From positions 1 through 51,925 of the forward strand of contig JAFTRY010000032.1 of the NCBI GenBank assembly GCA_017462035.1: DNA of 51,925 bases. The letters run 5' to 3'. The stretch's first letter is position 1. Each line of letters starts with the position of its first letter. This document shows, in pieces, positions 25,570 to 35,514 of the stretch. Origin of the DNA: Clostridia bacterium. Lineage in GTDB: Bacteria > Bacillota > Clostridia > Oscillospirales > CAG-272. The notes beneath the pieces are model-generated. The model saw nothing but the letters and a program-made list of their open reading frames with translations, did no database searches and was not told the origin of the DNA. Both the position numbers and the translations under genes were made by a program.

Positions 25570-27867
25570 ATGGGTAATCGAACGGTGAGCACGGAAGCGG
25601 TAAAGCGTTCCACCTGGCTCTGTATTCTTGTCTTCGCCGTGTTCGGAATTCTGCTTTTTCGTATTCTTATGATCCAGACCTTGGATTTTGAGTCCTATCA
25701 GAACAAGGTACTGAATCAGATCACCACCGAGTCGCCTGTGGCGGCGAATCGGGGGAAAATTTATGACCGAAACGGAAACGTTTTGGCAACCAACATCACG
25801 ACCTACCGTGTATTCATCTCCCCCTCCGGGATCAAGAGTGCCCAGGAGGTGCTTCCCGAGGGGAACGGGACGGACTATGCTGATCTGGTATCCAGGGGAT
25901 TGTCCGAGATCCTGGGAGTCAGTTACGACGAGGTACACAAGCAGGTCACGGAGTACACCAAATATCTGGACCGAACCATCAAAAGAAAGGTGGACGAGGA
26001 AACCGCCGATACCGTACGGGAGTACATCGACGAGCATAGCCTACAGAGTATGATCTACCTGGAGGCGCAAAGCACTCGGTACTATCCCGGCGGAACCCTT
26101 GGTGCTCACATGATCGGCTTTACCAGCAGTGACGGTGTGGGACTTTACGGTCTGGAATACCAATATGACGAATATTTAAAGGGTGTAGACGGATACTATA
26201 TTAAGGCAAGAGATTCTTACGGGAACGAAATGCCTTTTGATTATTCCAGCTATATCGAGGCGGTAGACGGGTACCATCTGAAAACCACTGTGGATACCAC
26301 GGTACAGAGTTTCCTTGAAGAGGCACTGGCGCAGACCGTGGCGGATCATGAAGCTGCCAACCGCGCCTGCGGCATCGTTATGGACGTGAATACCGGTGCC
26401 ATTTTAGCGATGGCTACCTCTTCTCCCTTTGATCTGAACGATCCCTGGGGCTTGGATGACCTATCGAAGGCGACCCTGGAGGAAAGCGGATACGCCGAGG
26501 ACTCGGATGAATATGCCGAGCTACAACGGACTCTCTTGACAGAGATGTGGTCCAACAAGGCGGTGACCGAGAGCTACATTCCCGGCTCCACCTTCAAGAT
26601 CGTGACCTCCGCCATGGCGCTGGAGGAGCGGGAAAGTCAGATCCCCGCGTCGGTGTCCTGCGGCGGCTCCAAACGGGTCGCTGACCGCATCATCCACTGC
26701 CATAAGAGGCAGGGACACGGTGCTCTTACCTTTGCGGAGGGCTTACAGCAATCCTGCAACGTGTGGTTTATGACCCTGGGCGAGCTGATCGGCGTGGATA
26801 CCTACCAGCAGTACGTGAAGGCGTTCGGCTACCGTGAGCGAACCGGTATTGATCTGCCCGGTGAGGGAAGCAGTATTTTTGCCTCCCAGATGAGCCAGCT
26901 GGATCTTGCCATTTACGCCTTCGGACAGAACTTTAACGTGACTCCCATGCAACAGCTTTGCGCCGTAGCGGCGGTTGCCAACGGGGGCTCTCTGATGACT
27001 CCCTATCTTGTGGAGCAAATTACCGACAACGCGGGAAACGTGATCTACCAGCATAAGGTGGAGACCAAACGAACTGTGGTGAGCGAGGAGGTCTGCAAGA
27101 CCCTCGCCGAGATCTTAGAGGACGGTGTTTCGGGAAACGGCGGTGCCAAGAATGCCTACGTCGCCGGCTATCGGGTAGCCGCCAAGACAGGTACCTCGGA
27201 GAAGAAAGGGGCGGAATTTACCGATAAGGAAGCCTATATCTGCTCCACTGTGGCATTTGCTCCGGCAGATGACCCCGAAATTGCCATTATTATTATTGTA
27301 GACGAACCTACCAAGGGCGTGCTGTACGGAAGCACCGTAGCGGCACCTTACGTTGCCGATGCCCTGGAAAATATTATGCCTTACCTGGGTGTGACTCCAA
27401 TCTACACCGAGGAAGAGCAGGCAAAAATGGCGGTAACTGTTCCCAACTGCCGCAAGTATACCCTGACCGAAGCCATCGCGAGAATCGAGGCGGCAGGTCT
27501 TGACTACACCGTGGTGGGAGAGCAGAGTGCCGACGCGGTGGTGACCTCCCAAAGTCCCGCACCCTATACCAAGGTGGAAAAATCCTCGGGACGTGTGATC
27601 CTTTATCTGGGAGACGCTTCTCCCTCGGAGGACGTGGAGGTGCCGAACCTCATTGGAAAGAACGCGGTGCAAGCTAACGCGCTTCTCATGGGATGCGGCT
27701 TGAACGTACGGATCGTGGGATCCTCCGGAGTTCTTTCGGGAACCGATACGCTGGTCTGCGACCAGTCGATTGCCGCCGGCAGTATGGTAGCGAAGGGAAC
27801 CGTTGTGACCGTTACCTTCTCGGCGGGACCCGACGAGAATCCCGATTATGAAAACCCGGTGACCTGA
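25570..27867 (+). CDS. Class B penicillin-binding protein (FtsI/SpoVD type) with two PASTA domains, 765 aa
   Basis: A septal or spore-cortex transpeptidase that cross-links peptidoglycan. It has an N-terminal membrane anchor at about 15-37, the dimerisation module beginning RGKIYDRNGNVLATN, and a transpeptidase domain with STFK (Ser340), SCN (395-397) and KTGT (539-542). Two C-terminal PASTA domains, about 622-680 and 689-757, are built around VPNCRKYT and VPNLIGKN. The start follows GAAAGGAG. Only one such gene is in this cluster, whereas Bacillus has pbpB plus spoVD, so it may serve vegetative division, sporulation, or both. It is followed at 60 bases by murE. Confidence 0.93.
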   Translation: MGNRTVSTEAVKRSTWLCILVFAVFGILLFRILMIQTLDFESYQNKVLNQITTESPVAANRGKIYDRNGNVLATNITTYRVFISPSGIKSAQEVLPEGNGTDYADLVSRGLSEILGVSYDEVHKQVTEYTKYLDRTIKRKVDEETADTVREYIDEHSLQSMIYLEAQSTRYYPGGTLGAHMIGFTSSDGVGLYGLEYQYDEYLKGVDGYYIKARDSYGNEMPFDYSSYIEAVDGYHLKTTVDTTVQSFLEEALAQTVADHEAANRACGIVMDVNTGAILAMATSSPFDLNDPWGLDDLSKATLEESGYAEDSDEYAELQRTLLTEMWSNKAVTESYIPGSTFKIVTSAMALEERESQIPASVSCGGSKRVADRIIHCHKRQGHGALTFAEGLQQSCNVWFMTLGELIGVDTYQQYVKAFGYRERTGIDLPGEGSSIFASQMSQLDLAIYAFGQNFNVTPMQQLCAVAAVANGGSLMTPYLVEQITDNAGNVIYQHKVETKRTVVSEEVCKTLAEILEDGVSGNGGAKNAYVAGYRVAAKTGTSEKKGAEFTDKEAYICSTVAFAPADDPEIAIIIIVDEPTKGVLYGSTVAAPYVADALENIMPYLGVTPIYTEEEQAKMAVTVPNCRKYTLTEAIARIEAAGLDYTVVGEQSADAVVTSQSPAPYTKVEKSSGRVILYLGDASPSEDVEVPNLIGKNAVQANALLMGCGLNVRIVGSSGVLSGTDTLVCDQSIAAGSMVAKGTVVTVTFSAGPDENPDYENPVT

Positions 27868-27926
27868 CCGGGAATGGCAGCGATACGCTCCAAGGAAGTA
27901 CAAAGAGAAATTCTTTGGAGGGGAGC

Positions 27927-29432
27927 ATGAAGCTGTCAGAACTGTTCGGCAGAGCCGGACTGAAATATCCTGCCCATTTGGGCGACGAGAACATCACGGG
28001 GATCGTTACCGATTCTCGAAAAGTGAGCGAGGGGTGTCTGTTCCTTTGTATCAAGGGACTTCACTCGGACGGTCACGACCATATAGACAGTGCGATTCGA
28101 TCAGGAGCCCGGATTATAGTAGCGGAGCGTGTGCGTGACGCGTGTGTGGGTGGTGCCGCGGCAATTTTATTGCATGAGAACACGAGGAGAACGGCGGCTT
28201 TGCTCTATAATGCCTGGTTCGGTGACCCTTGCGCCCATCTTCGTATCATCGGCGTAACGGGAACCAATGGAAAGACCTCTACTTGTTTCTTTTTGCGGGA
28301 ATTGTTTGAGGCAGCGGGTTTCCGTTGCGGTCTTCTGGGAACGGTGACGTGCTGTTCCGCGGAGGGAACCCCTCTTGCTTGCCTTGAGGGAAGGGGATCC
28401 TCGGGAATGACGACCCCGGATCCCGAATTGTTATACGAAATGCTTGACCAGATGGTAAAGGACCGTGTGGATTACGTATTCATGGAGGTCAGCTCCCATG
28501 CCTTGGCATTGTCCAAGGTGGATGCTATCCCCTTTGATACGGTCCTGTTTACCAATCTGACACAGGATCATTTGGATTTCCATGAAACCATGGAGGATTA
28601 TTTTGAAACCAAGCGGCGGTTGCTTTCCCTTAGCCGTCGGGCGGTAGTAAACCGTGACGACCCTTACGGAGAGCGGCTGGCGGCGGAAGAAAGCCTCCCC
28701 ATTGTTACCTGCTCCGCTCGGGAGGGGGACTATCTTGCCTGTGAGATCGAGAGCCTCGGCATGGACGGCAGCAGCTTTCGGATGAGGACACCGAAGGGAG
28801 AGATCCCCTTACTCCTTCGGGTGCCCGGTAGCTTTTCCGTCATGAACGCTTTGATGGCGGGGGCGGTTGCCCTGGAATACGGGATCCCACCCTGTGTGGT
28901 GAGAGAGGTGTTTGCCCGCCTGAGGGGTGTGCCCGGGCGAATGGAACGGGTGGAAACGGGGGAGAAATTCTCGGTTCTTATTGACTATGCCCATACCCCT
29001 GACGCTCTGGAAAAGCTCCTGCGAGCCGTCCGTGATATGAGACGCTCCGGGGAGCGGATCTTGCTTCTTTTCGGATGCGGAGGCGAGCGGGATCGGAGCA
29101 AGCGAAAGGAAATGGCACGCATTTCCTCGCGGCTGGCGGATTTTGTGATGATCACCTCGGACAACAGCCGGGGAGAGGACCCCGAGCAGATCTTTGCGGA
29201 TATTCTTCGGGGTGTGGATAAGGAAAAGGAATATCTGCTCATTCGGAGCCGCAAGGAGGCAATTGAATGGGCGGTGAAGAACGCCCGCCCGGGAGACTGG
29301 ATTCTCCTTGCGGGGAAGGGTCACGAGACCTATGAGATCGACGCGGAGGGTATTCATCCCTTCGACGAGAGATTGATCGTGAAGAACGCGCTGAGGGAAC
29401 GGAAGGAATCTTCCCCCTCGGATATACTATGA
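27927..29432 (+). CDS. UDP-MurNAc-tripeptide synthetase MurE, 501 aa
   Basis: MurE adds the third amino acid to UDP-MurNAc-L-Ala-D-Glu using ATP. The ATP loop is GVTGTNGKTST (109-119), then the STTPDP-like block appears as GMTTPDPELLY, and the YAHTPDALEK segment precedes the ligand-binding C-terminal domain. The amino-acid selectivity motif reads DNSR (412-415); DNPR in other enzymes recognises meso-diaminopimelate, and the retained Arg suggests the same substrate. The start at 27927 follows GGAGGGG; an ATG at 27915 is inside that site. It belongs to the dcw operon. Confidence 0.95.
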   Translation: MKLSELFGRAGLKYPAHLGDENITGIVTDSRKVSEGCLFLCIKGLHSDGHDHIDSAIRSGARIIVAERVRDACVGGAAAILLHENTRRTAALLYNAWFGDPCAHLRIIGVTGTNGKTSTCFFLRELFEAAGFRCGLLGTVTCCSAEGTPLACLEGRGSSGMTTPDPELLYEMLDQMVKDRVDYVFMEVSSHALALSKVDAIPFDTVLFTNLTQDHLDFHETMEDYFETKRRLLSLSRRAVVNRDDPYGERLAAEESLPIVTCSAREGDYLACEIESLGMDGSSFRMRTPKGEIPLLLRVPGSFSVMNALMAGAVALEYGIPPCVVREVFARLRGVPGRMERVETGEKFSVLIDYAHTPDALEKLLRAVRDMRRSGERILLLFGCGGERDRSKRKEMARISSRLADFVMITSDNSRGEDPEQIFADILRGVDKEKEYLLIRSRKEAIEWAVKNARPGDWILLAGKGHETYEIDAEGIHPFDERLIVKNALRERKESSPSDIL

Positions 29433-29468
29433 TTTAGATGTGACGGGCATCGGGAAGGAAGTACGGAT

Positions 29469-30911
29469 ATGAAGGTCAATATTGGTTGTAACGGATTGAC
29501 GATGGCAGAGCTGGCGCAGATGTGCGGCGGTATGCTGTGTTGCGTGGGCGGCGAAGTGAATAAGGATATGCCCTTCCGTTACGTCTGTACCGACTCCCGG
29601 GAAGCGGCGGAGGGAACGCTGTTTGTCGCTCTTGGCGGCGAGCGGGTAGACGGTCACGACTATATCAGTGCCGCCGTGTCCTCCGGAAACGGCTGTGTGC
29701 TCTGCGAGAGATTGCCCGAGACCCGTGACAGTAAGTACGTGGCAGTGGTGGTTGACGACTCTCTCCGCGCGGTGGGAGAGCTGGCAAAGGCGTATGACCG
29801 GCGTCTGAGCCACCGTAAGGTTGCCATTACCGGAAGCGTGGGAAAGACCACCACCAAGGAATTTGTGGCGGCGGTTCTTGCCGAGGGCTTCCGCGTTCAT
29901 AAGACCGAGGGGAACTATAACAGTACCCTTGGTATGCCCCTGTCCCTTCTGTCCTTGCGGGACGATACCCAGGTGTCGGTTCTGGAAATGGGCATGAGCA
30001 ATTTCGGGGAGATCGAGTATATGTCCCGTATTGCCGAGCCGGATATTGCCATCGTCACCAACATCGGCTCCTCTCACATGGAGTATCTGGGTTCCCGTGA
30101 GAACATTTGCCGCGCCAAGATGGAGATCGTCAAGGGGCTCAAGACGGGAGGAACCCTCCTGCTCAACGGCGACGAGCCCATGCTTCGCGCCTATCTGACC
30201 CCCGGGGTTCAGCCTGTGTTCGTGGGCATCGATTCCCCCTGTGATTTCCAGGCGGTGAACGTTCGCCAGGGAATCGGACGCACCGTCTTTGACGTTTGCT
30301 ACGGAGGAAAGACCGTTCCGAACGTGGTGATTCCCACCATGGGTAAGCACAACATCTACGCCGCTCTCTTCGCTTACGCCGTGGGCGTGCGGATGGATCT
30401 GGACGATCAGACCATTATCAATGGCTTGAATCACTACCGTCCTGTGGGCATGAGACAGAATATTTATGACATTGGCTCCATTACCGTCATCGAGGACTGC
30501 TACAACGCAAGTCCCGAGTCTATGCGTGCCGCCATCGGCGTGCTCCAGAGCCTTTCCTCCCAGAAGAAGGCGGGAAGAATGGCGGCGGTGCTGGGAGATA
30601 TGTATGAGCTGGGAGAAAATGGGGAACGGTTCCACGAGGAGATCGGTCTTCACTTCGCCAAAGCCGGCGGCTCACTGCTCTATACCTTCGGTGGATCTGC
30701 TGAGCAGATCGCCGTGGGCGCGATTCTCGGAGGCGTTCTGCCCGAGAATATTTATCGGAACGCTGACACTCGCTCTCCGCAAATCAGCGGAGAAATGCTG
30801 CTCCACTCCTTGCGGGCGGGGGATACTCTGCTTGTGAAGGCGAGCCGAGGCGCGGCGGCGGAACGGATCTTGAATTATTTGAAGGAAAACAAGGATCGCT
30901 TGCCTTTGTAA
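29469..30911 (+). CDS. UDP-MurNAc-tripeptide:D-Ala-D-Ala ligase MurF, 480 aa
   Basis: MurF completes the cytoplasmic peptidoglycan precursor by adding D-Ala-D-Ala. Its ATP loop is ITGSVGKTTTKE (120-131), and the N-terminal TDSREAAEGTLFVAL, YNSTLGMPLSLL and later EDCYNASPESM blocks are those of the family. The length is typical. The start at 29469 follows GAAGGAAG. In Bacillus murF lies outside the dcw cluster, whereas here it sits between murE and mraY as in Gram-negative bacteria and many Clostridia. The next gene, mraY, starts 25 bases on. Confidence 0.95.
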   Translation: MKVNIGCNGLTMAELAQMCGGMLCCVGGEVNKDMPFRYVCTDSREAAEGTLFVALGGERVDGHDYISAAVSSGNGCVLCERLPETRDSKYVAVVVDDSLRAVGELAKAYDRRLSHRKVAITGSVGKTTTKEFVAAVLAEGFRVHKTEGNYNSTLGMPLSLLSLRDDTQVSVLEMGMSNFGEIEYMSRIAEPDIAIVTNIGSSHMEYLGSRENICRAKMEIVKGLKTGGTLLLNGDEPMLRAYLTPGVQPVFVGIDSPCDFQAVNVRQGIGRTVFDVCYGGKTVPNVVIPTMGKHNIYAALFAYAVGVRMDLDDQTIINGLNHYRPVGMRQNIYDIGSITVIEDCYNASPESMRAAIGVLQSLSSQKKAGRMAAVLGDMYELGENGERFHEEIGLHFAKAGGSLLYTFGGSAEQIAVGAILGGVLPENIYRNADTRSPQISGEMLLHSLRAGDTLLVKASRGAAAERILNYLKENKDRLPL

Positions 30912-30936
30912 GCGAGGGAAAATCGGGGGATGAGTG

Positions 30937-31929
30937 ATGAGTGAGCTTTTGCTGGAATACGGAGTGGTATTGGGGATAGCCTTTATCCTTTCCACCCTTC
31001 TGGGTCGGCTGATCATTCCCATCCTCCAGGCAAAAAAGGCAGGGCAGAGGATCCTGGAGATCGGTCCCTCCTGGCATCACGATAAGGAGGGTACGCCCAC
31101 CATGGGCGGAATCAGCTTTATTTTGGCGATCCTGCTGACTCTGACGGGTATTTCCTTTTGGTACTTTTTTCGGGGAAAGCAGAGCGAGCTGATCCCTCTG
31201 GCACTGACCATGGCACTTGCCGTGATGAACGGTATGATCGGATTTGTGGACGATTTTTGTAAGCTGGTCAAGAAGCAGAACGAGGGACTCAAGGCATACC
31301 AGAAATTCACGCTCCAGGTTCTCATGGCGGTCATTTATATTCTTCTTCTGAACCGCTTGGGTTATATTGAGACCGCGGTACACATTCCATTTACCGAGAT
31401 CACGGTGGAATTGGGAATCGTGTATTACGTCTTCGCCCTCTTCGTCATTGTAGGCATGGTCAACAGCGTGAACCTGACCGACGGTTTGGACGGACTGGCG
31501 GGAACGGTGACGCTCATTGTGTTTCTGTTTTTCAGCGCGGTGGGACTTTCATACTGGAATTCCTCTTTGAGTCTTATTTCCGCCGCTCTGGTTGGAGGCA
31601 TGCTTGGGTTTTTGATTTACAATCTGCATCCGGCAAAGATGTTTATGGGAGACACCGGCTCCCTCTTCTTAGGAGGAGCGGTAACGGGTGCCGCCTTTAT
31701 CATCAACGAGCCGATGATCATTTTTCTTGTGGGGGGCATGTACGCCCTGGAGTCTCTCTCGGTGATCCTCCAGGTGGGAAGCTATAAGCTTCGCCATGGA
31801 AAGCGGATCTTTTTAATGGCACCCATTCACCACCATTTTGAAAAGAAGGGATGGGGAGAGGCGAAGATCGTTACGGTATTCGGCGTGATTACCGCGGCAC
31901 TCTGTGTGTTGGCTTGGTTTGGATTATAA
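30937..31929 (+). CDS. Phospho-MurNAc-pentapeptide translocase MraY, 330 aa
   Basis: MraY transfers the phospho-MurNAc-pentapeptide to undecaprenyl phosphate and makes lipid I at the inner membrane. Key motifs: GTPTMGGISFI near residue 50, FVDDFCKL with the catalytic/metal aspartates, VNLTDGLDGLAG, and the HHHFEKKGW loop near the C-terminus. About ten membrane helices are visible. The start is taken at the ATG at 30937 after GGGGGA; a GTG codon directly before it could be used alternatively. No murD follows, unlike in most Firmicutes clusters: the next gene is ftsW. Confidence 0.96.
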   Translation: MSELLLEYGVVLGIAFILSTLLGRLIIPILQAKKAGQRILEIGPSWHHDKEGTPTMGGISFILAILLTLTGISFWYFFRGKQSELIPLALTMALAVMNGMIGFVDDFCKLVKKQNEGLKAYQKFTLQVLMAVIYILLLNRLGYIETAVHIPFTEITVELGIVYYVFALFVIVGMVNSVNLTDGLDGLAGTVTLIVFLFFSAVGLSYWNSSLSLISAALVGGMLGFLIYNLHPAKMFMGDTGSLFLGGAVTGAAFIINEPMIIFLVGGMYALESLSVILQVGSYKLRHGKRIFLMAPIHHHFEKKGWGEAKIVTVFGVITAALCVLAWFGL

Positions 31930-31947
31930 AGAGTAGGAGGGCTGATT

Positions 31948-33249
31948 TTGAAGGATTTGCGAGAGCGGGATCATGAACGGAATCTGCCCGTGTCCGAAGA
32001 AAAGAAAAAAGGAAGACTGACGGCGGGGCTTTCGGAGCTTCGTGAACGGCAGGCTCAGCGGCGAGAGGAACGGGACGTGGTATACACCGAACCTCTGACT
32101 CCCCCGGAGCCTGTGGATGAGCGCGCGCCGCTGACTAAGGGAGGCGTGGATCTGTGGTTTCTTCTGTGGGCAATGCTTCTTCTTTGCCTGGGAGCCGTCA
32201 TGTCCTATAGCGCCAGCGCGGTGTATGCCCAGCGAGAATATGGCAGTTCTACGTACTATCTGTGGAGATACGTTTTGTTTGCCATCATCGCCGCGGCAGT
32301 CACGGCGCTTTTTGTCACTTACGCCCGCCCCTGGTTCTGGCGCGTCTTTTCCGTAGGGGTCTACGGTCTGTCGCTGTTTCTTCTGTTGCTGGTATTGGTA
32401 GTGGGAGCCGCCGAAGGTGTGGCGCAGAGATGGATCGACCTGGGATTTGTGACCCTCCAGCCCTCGGAGATCGCCAAAATGGCGGTGGTCATGATGCTGG
32501 CACTCTATATGTCGAAATACGAAAAGCCCATTTCCTCGGGCGCGAAATTCAGCGGTACCTTCAAGCACGGCTTCGTGATCCCCATGATGATCATCGGTCT
32601 TGTTTGCGGTCTGATCGCCTTGGAGCGGCATATCTCGGGCTTGATGATCGTGGGAATGATCGGGTTGGCGGTCATGTTCCTGGGCGGAACGAGGCTGAAA
32701 TACCTGTTTCTCTTTCTCGGACTCATTGCCGTGGCAGGCGTGGGGCTGATTTTGGTGTCAGACTACGCTCAGGAGCGCGTGCTCAGCTGGATCAATCTGG
32801 AGCAGGATCCCCTGGGGGCAGGTTGGCAGACGCTTCAGGGACTTTACGCCATCGGCTCGGGGGGCTTCTTCGGCTTGGGACTTGGATTTAGCCGACAGAA
32901 GTTCGGATACGTATCCCAGCCTCAGAACGACTTTATTTTTACCATTATCTGCGAGGAGCTTGGCTTCATAGGCGCATTCCTGGTGATCCTTCTCTTTGCC
33001 ATGCTGATCTGGCGGGGGATCCGAATCGGTCAGAGAGCACCCGACAAGTTCTGCGCGCTGACCGTGTGGGGGCTTACCTTCAAGATCGCCCTCCAGGTTG
33101 CCATGAATATCGCGGTGGTAACCAATTTGATGCCTAATACGGGTATTTCATTGCCCTTTTTCAGTACCGGCGGCTCATCGCTAATGATTCAAATTTTTGA
33201 GATCGGGATCATTCTTTCCATTTCCCGATTCTCTACTCAGAAGAAATAA
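31948..33249 (+). CDS. SEDS glycosyltransferase FtsW/SpoVE, 433 aa
   Basis: FtsW polymerises lipid II into glycan chains at the septum together with a class B PBP. About ten membrane segments follow a charged cytoplasmic extension of some 65 residues (RDHERNLPVSEEKKKG onwards). Family motifs: QRWIDLGFVTLQPSEIAK, and the C-terminal GISLPFFSTGGSSLM. The start codon is TTG at 31948, seven bases after AGGAGG; the next ATG at 31972 has no site of its own. It may be the vegetative FtsW or the sporulation paralogue SpoVE; only one copy is present here. The PBP at 25570 is the likely partner. Confidence 0.93.
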   Translation: MKDLRERDHERNLPVSEEKKKGRLTAGLSELRERQAQRREERDVVYTEPLTPPEPVDERAPLTKGGVDLWFLLWAMLLLCLGAVMSYSASAVYAQREYGSSTYYLWRYVLFAIIAAAVTALFVTYARPWFWRVFSVGVYGLSLFLLLLVLVVGAAEGVAQRWIDLGFVTLQPSEIAKMAVVMMLALYMSKYEKPISSGAKFSGTFKHGFVIPMMIIGLVCGLIALERHISGLMIVGMIGLAVMFLGGTRLKYLFLFLGLIAVAGVGLILVSDYAQERVLSWINLEQDPLGAGWQTLQGLYAIGSGGFFGLGLGFSRQKFGYVSQPQNDFIFTIICEELGFIGAFLVILLFAMLIWRGIRIGQRAPDKFCALTVWGLTFKIALQVAMNIAVVTNLMPNTGISLPFFSTGGSSLMIQIFEIGIILSISRFSTQKK

Positions 33250-33270
33250 ACGGAGCTTGGAGGATATGAC

Positions 33271-34410
33271 ATGAGAGTGTTGATGACCGGCGGCGGCACG
33301 GGAGGACACGTGTATCCCGCCCTTGCCATCGCGGAAATAATTAAAAGAAACGTCCCCGACGCGGAGATCGCTTTCGTGGGAACCGAGAAGGGAATTGAAA
33401 ATCGGCTGGTGCCCGCGGAGGGCTACTGTCTCCACCATATCAAGATCCAAGGGATCCGCCGTTCTCTGTCTCCTGCCAATTTGAAGACGGCATACCTGGT
33501 CCTGACCTCCCCCAAGCGAGCGCGGGAGATCATACGGGACTTCAAGCCGGATCTGGTGATCGGGACGGGAGGCTACGTGTGCTGGCCTCTTCTTCGGGCG
33601 GCATCCTCCATGGGAATTCCCTCCATGGTACACGAGTCCAACGCCCTGCCCGGGGTGGCCGTTCGCCAGCTCCAGGGAAAGGTGGACGTGATCCTCACCA
33701 ATTTTGCCGAGACAGCACAGCTGTTGAAGGCGAAGGATAAGATCGTTCACGTGGGGAACCCTCTTCGAAACGGGTGTGGGGTTCTCAGCCGTGAGGAGGC
33801 AAGACGGAAGCTGAAAATTCCCGAGAGCATTCGGTTCGTTGTACTCTCCTTTGGAGGCAGCCTCGGGGCACAGAAATTGAACGAGGCGGCGGTGGGGCTG
33901 ATGCGATCCTTTGGCGCGGAACATGACGACGTGATGCATATTCACGCCGGAGGTGCCAGAGGCTATGAGAACGCCAGAAGCCTGTTTTCCGCGTACGGTT
34001 TGGAGCGGAACGAGCGGCTAATCTTAAAGGATTATATTTATGATATGCCCCTGTATATGGCGGCGGCGGATTTGGTGATCTGCCGGGCGGGTGCCATGAC
34101 GCTGACCGAGCTTGCGGGAATGAAAAAGCCCGCCGTACTGATCCCCTCGCCCAACGTAACCGACAATCACCAGTATCGGAATGCCAAGGTTCTTGCCGAC
34201 GCGGGTGCTGCCCGGCTCATGGAGGAGTCGGAGTATACGGAGGAGGCACTTTGTGAGCTGGTGAAGGAGCTCTACGGGGACGAGACAAAACGGAAGTGCA
34301 TGAGTGACCGAATTGCCGCCTTCGCGGATGCCGACGTGGAAAGAAAGATCTACGAGGAGATCTGCGCCCTGCTGCGAAGAAAGAAGGTCATCGTTCCGAG
34401 AGAACGGTAA
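33271..34410 (+). CDS. Lipid II synthase MurG, 379 aa
   Basis: MurG adds N-acetylglucosamine to lipid I on the cytoplasmic face of the membrane. The GT-B fold starts with TGGGTGGHVYPALAI (His13 in the lipid-binding glycine loop), includes HESNALPGVAVRQ, FGGSLGAQKLNEA in the second glycine loop, and the UDP-GlcNAc site near CRAGAMTLTELAGMKKPAVLIPSP. The length is slightly above the usual 355-365 because of a longer C-terminus. The start follows TGGAGGA. Position after ftsW and before ftsQ is canonical. Confidence 0.96.
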   Translation: MRVLMTGGGTGGHVYPALAIAEIIKRNVPDAEIAFVGTEKGIENRLVPAEGYCLHHIKIQGIRRSLSPANLKTAYLVLTSPKRAREIIRDFKPDLVIGTGGYVCWPLLRAASSMGIPSMVHESNALPGVAVRQLQGKVDVILTNFAETAQLLKAKDKIVHVGNPLRNGCGVLSREEARRKLKIPESIRFVVLSFGGSLGAQKLNEAAVGLMRSFGAEHDDVMHIHAGGARGYENARSLFSAYGLERNERLILKDYIYDMPLYMAAADLVICRAGAMTLTELAGMKKPAVLIPSPNVTDNHQYRNAKVLADAGAARLMEESEYTEEALCELVKELYGDETKRKCMSDRIAAFADADVERKIYEEICALLRRKKVIVPRER

Positions 34411-34448
34411 GAAGCCAAAGAAAAATCAAGGAAAGGAAAGAAGGTCCT

Positions 34449-35234
34449 ATGAGACGGAAACGGTCAGAGCGACCCAAGCAGGACATCATCATTGAGGTCA
34501 ACGTCAAAAAGCTGACCCGCTTTCTGATCCTCCTTGTGATGACCGCGCTGATGATCCTTGGCGGGATCCGCGTGGTCAAGAGCTTCATGAAGGTCAAATA
34601 CTTCGAGGTAACGGGGATCTCGGTGTACGATCATACCGAGATCGTCAGTGCCTCGGGAATCAAACGAGGGGATCTGCTTTACGCCCTTCGCGAGGAGGAG
34701 ACCGAGAAAAGAATCCTGTCCGAGTGCCCCTATTTAGAGTCGGTGGAAGTAACGCCGAAATTCCCCAACCGCCTGGTGATTCGGGTGGAAGGGAGAAGTG
34801 CTCAGTGGTATCTGGAGCTGGCGGGGACGAAGTATGCCCTGGATGGGGACTTTGTGGTGATGGAGGAAACGCTGACCACGGAGGGATTGACAAAGCTGAT
34901 CCTTCCCGAGGTGACCAGTGCCATGGTGGGACAGGTGCCCGTCTTCGGTCAGAGCGAGACCGAGATCAAAAAGACCGCGGAGGTTCTTTCCGTGATTCGT
35001 CAGACGACCTTCAAATCCCGACTCACAGCGGTGAATCTCGCCAGCCGATGGGATATTCAGCTGGAGGTGGACGGTGCCTTTCAGATCCTCATGGGAGATA
35101 TGACCGACTTTGAGGCAAAGCTGAAGGCGGTGGAGGCGATCTTGGCGCAGGACGCTTTGGCGGGATACACCTCGGGTCAGATCGTGATCACCAAGGGAAC
35201 GGGAGGTTATACAGGTGCCTTTTCGGGAACGTGA
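34449..35234 (+). CDS. Cell division protein FtsQ/DivIB, 261 aa
   Basis: A single-pass membrane protein of the divisome that links the FtsL complex to septal synthesis. A basic cytoplasmic head (MRRKRSERPK) is followed by a membrane helix at about 24-41. Then comes a POTRA domain with VKYFEVTGISVYDHTEIVSASGI and a C-terminal beta region. This order fits FtsQ/DivIB. The start follows GAAAGAAGG. It is the last gene before a strong terminator, so the first dcw transcription unit ends here and ftsZ has its own promoter. Confidence 0.88.
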   Translation: MRRKRSERPKQDIIIEVNVKKLTRFLILLVMTALMILGGIRVVKSFMKVKYFEVTGISVYDHTEIVSASGIKRGDLLYALREEETEKRILSECPYLESVEVTPKFPNRLVIRVEGRSAQWYLELAGTKYALDGDFVVMEETLTTEGLTKLILPEVTSAMVGQVPVFGQSETEIKKTAEVLSVIRQTTFKSRLTAVNLASRWDIQLEVDGAFQILMGDMTDFEAKLKAVEAILAQDALAGYTSGQIVITKGTGGYTGAFSGT

Positions 35235-35284
35235 CGCGCCTCCTTGCCGGAAGAAAATTTTCTACATCTTGTATTTGTAAAAAG

Positions 35285-35341
35285 AAAAACACGCAACATG
35301 TCGAAATGGGCTCTTTTTTGCCCCGCATGTTGCGTTTTTTT
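35285..35341 (+). terminator. Intrinsic terminator at the end of the mraZ-ftsQ operon
   Basis: ACGCAACATG (35291-35300) pairs with CATGTTGCGT (35326-35335), with an inner GGGC/GCCC stem, followed by seven T. Confidence 0.85.
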
Positions 35342-35401
35342 AAAAAGAGAGAAAAAAGTCACTTTTTTTTGTAAAAATATCATTAATTTTTGAAAAAACT
35401 A

Positions 35402-35430
35402 TTGCAAAATCCATGAAAATATATTATCAT
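35402..35430 (+). promoter_or_regulatory. Sigma-A promoter of the first ftsZ
   Basis: TTGCAA at 35402-35407 and TATCAT at 35425-35430 with a 17-base spacer, in a very AT-rich stretch almost identical in layout to the promoter of the second ftsZ. Confidence 0.75.
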
Positions 35431-35514
35431 ATAGGTATATGAGGCTCAGGGTCGGTTTTTCTGTCCGCGGGAGCCTCAGACGGATGGATGGAATAATTTT
35501 GGAGGATATAAAAA

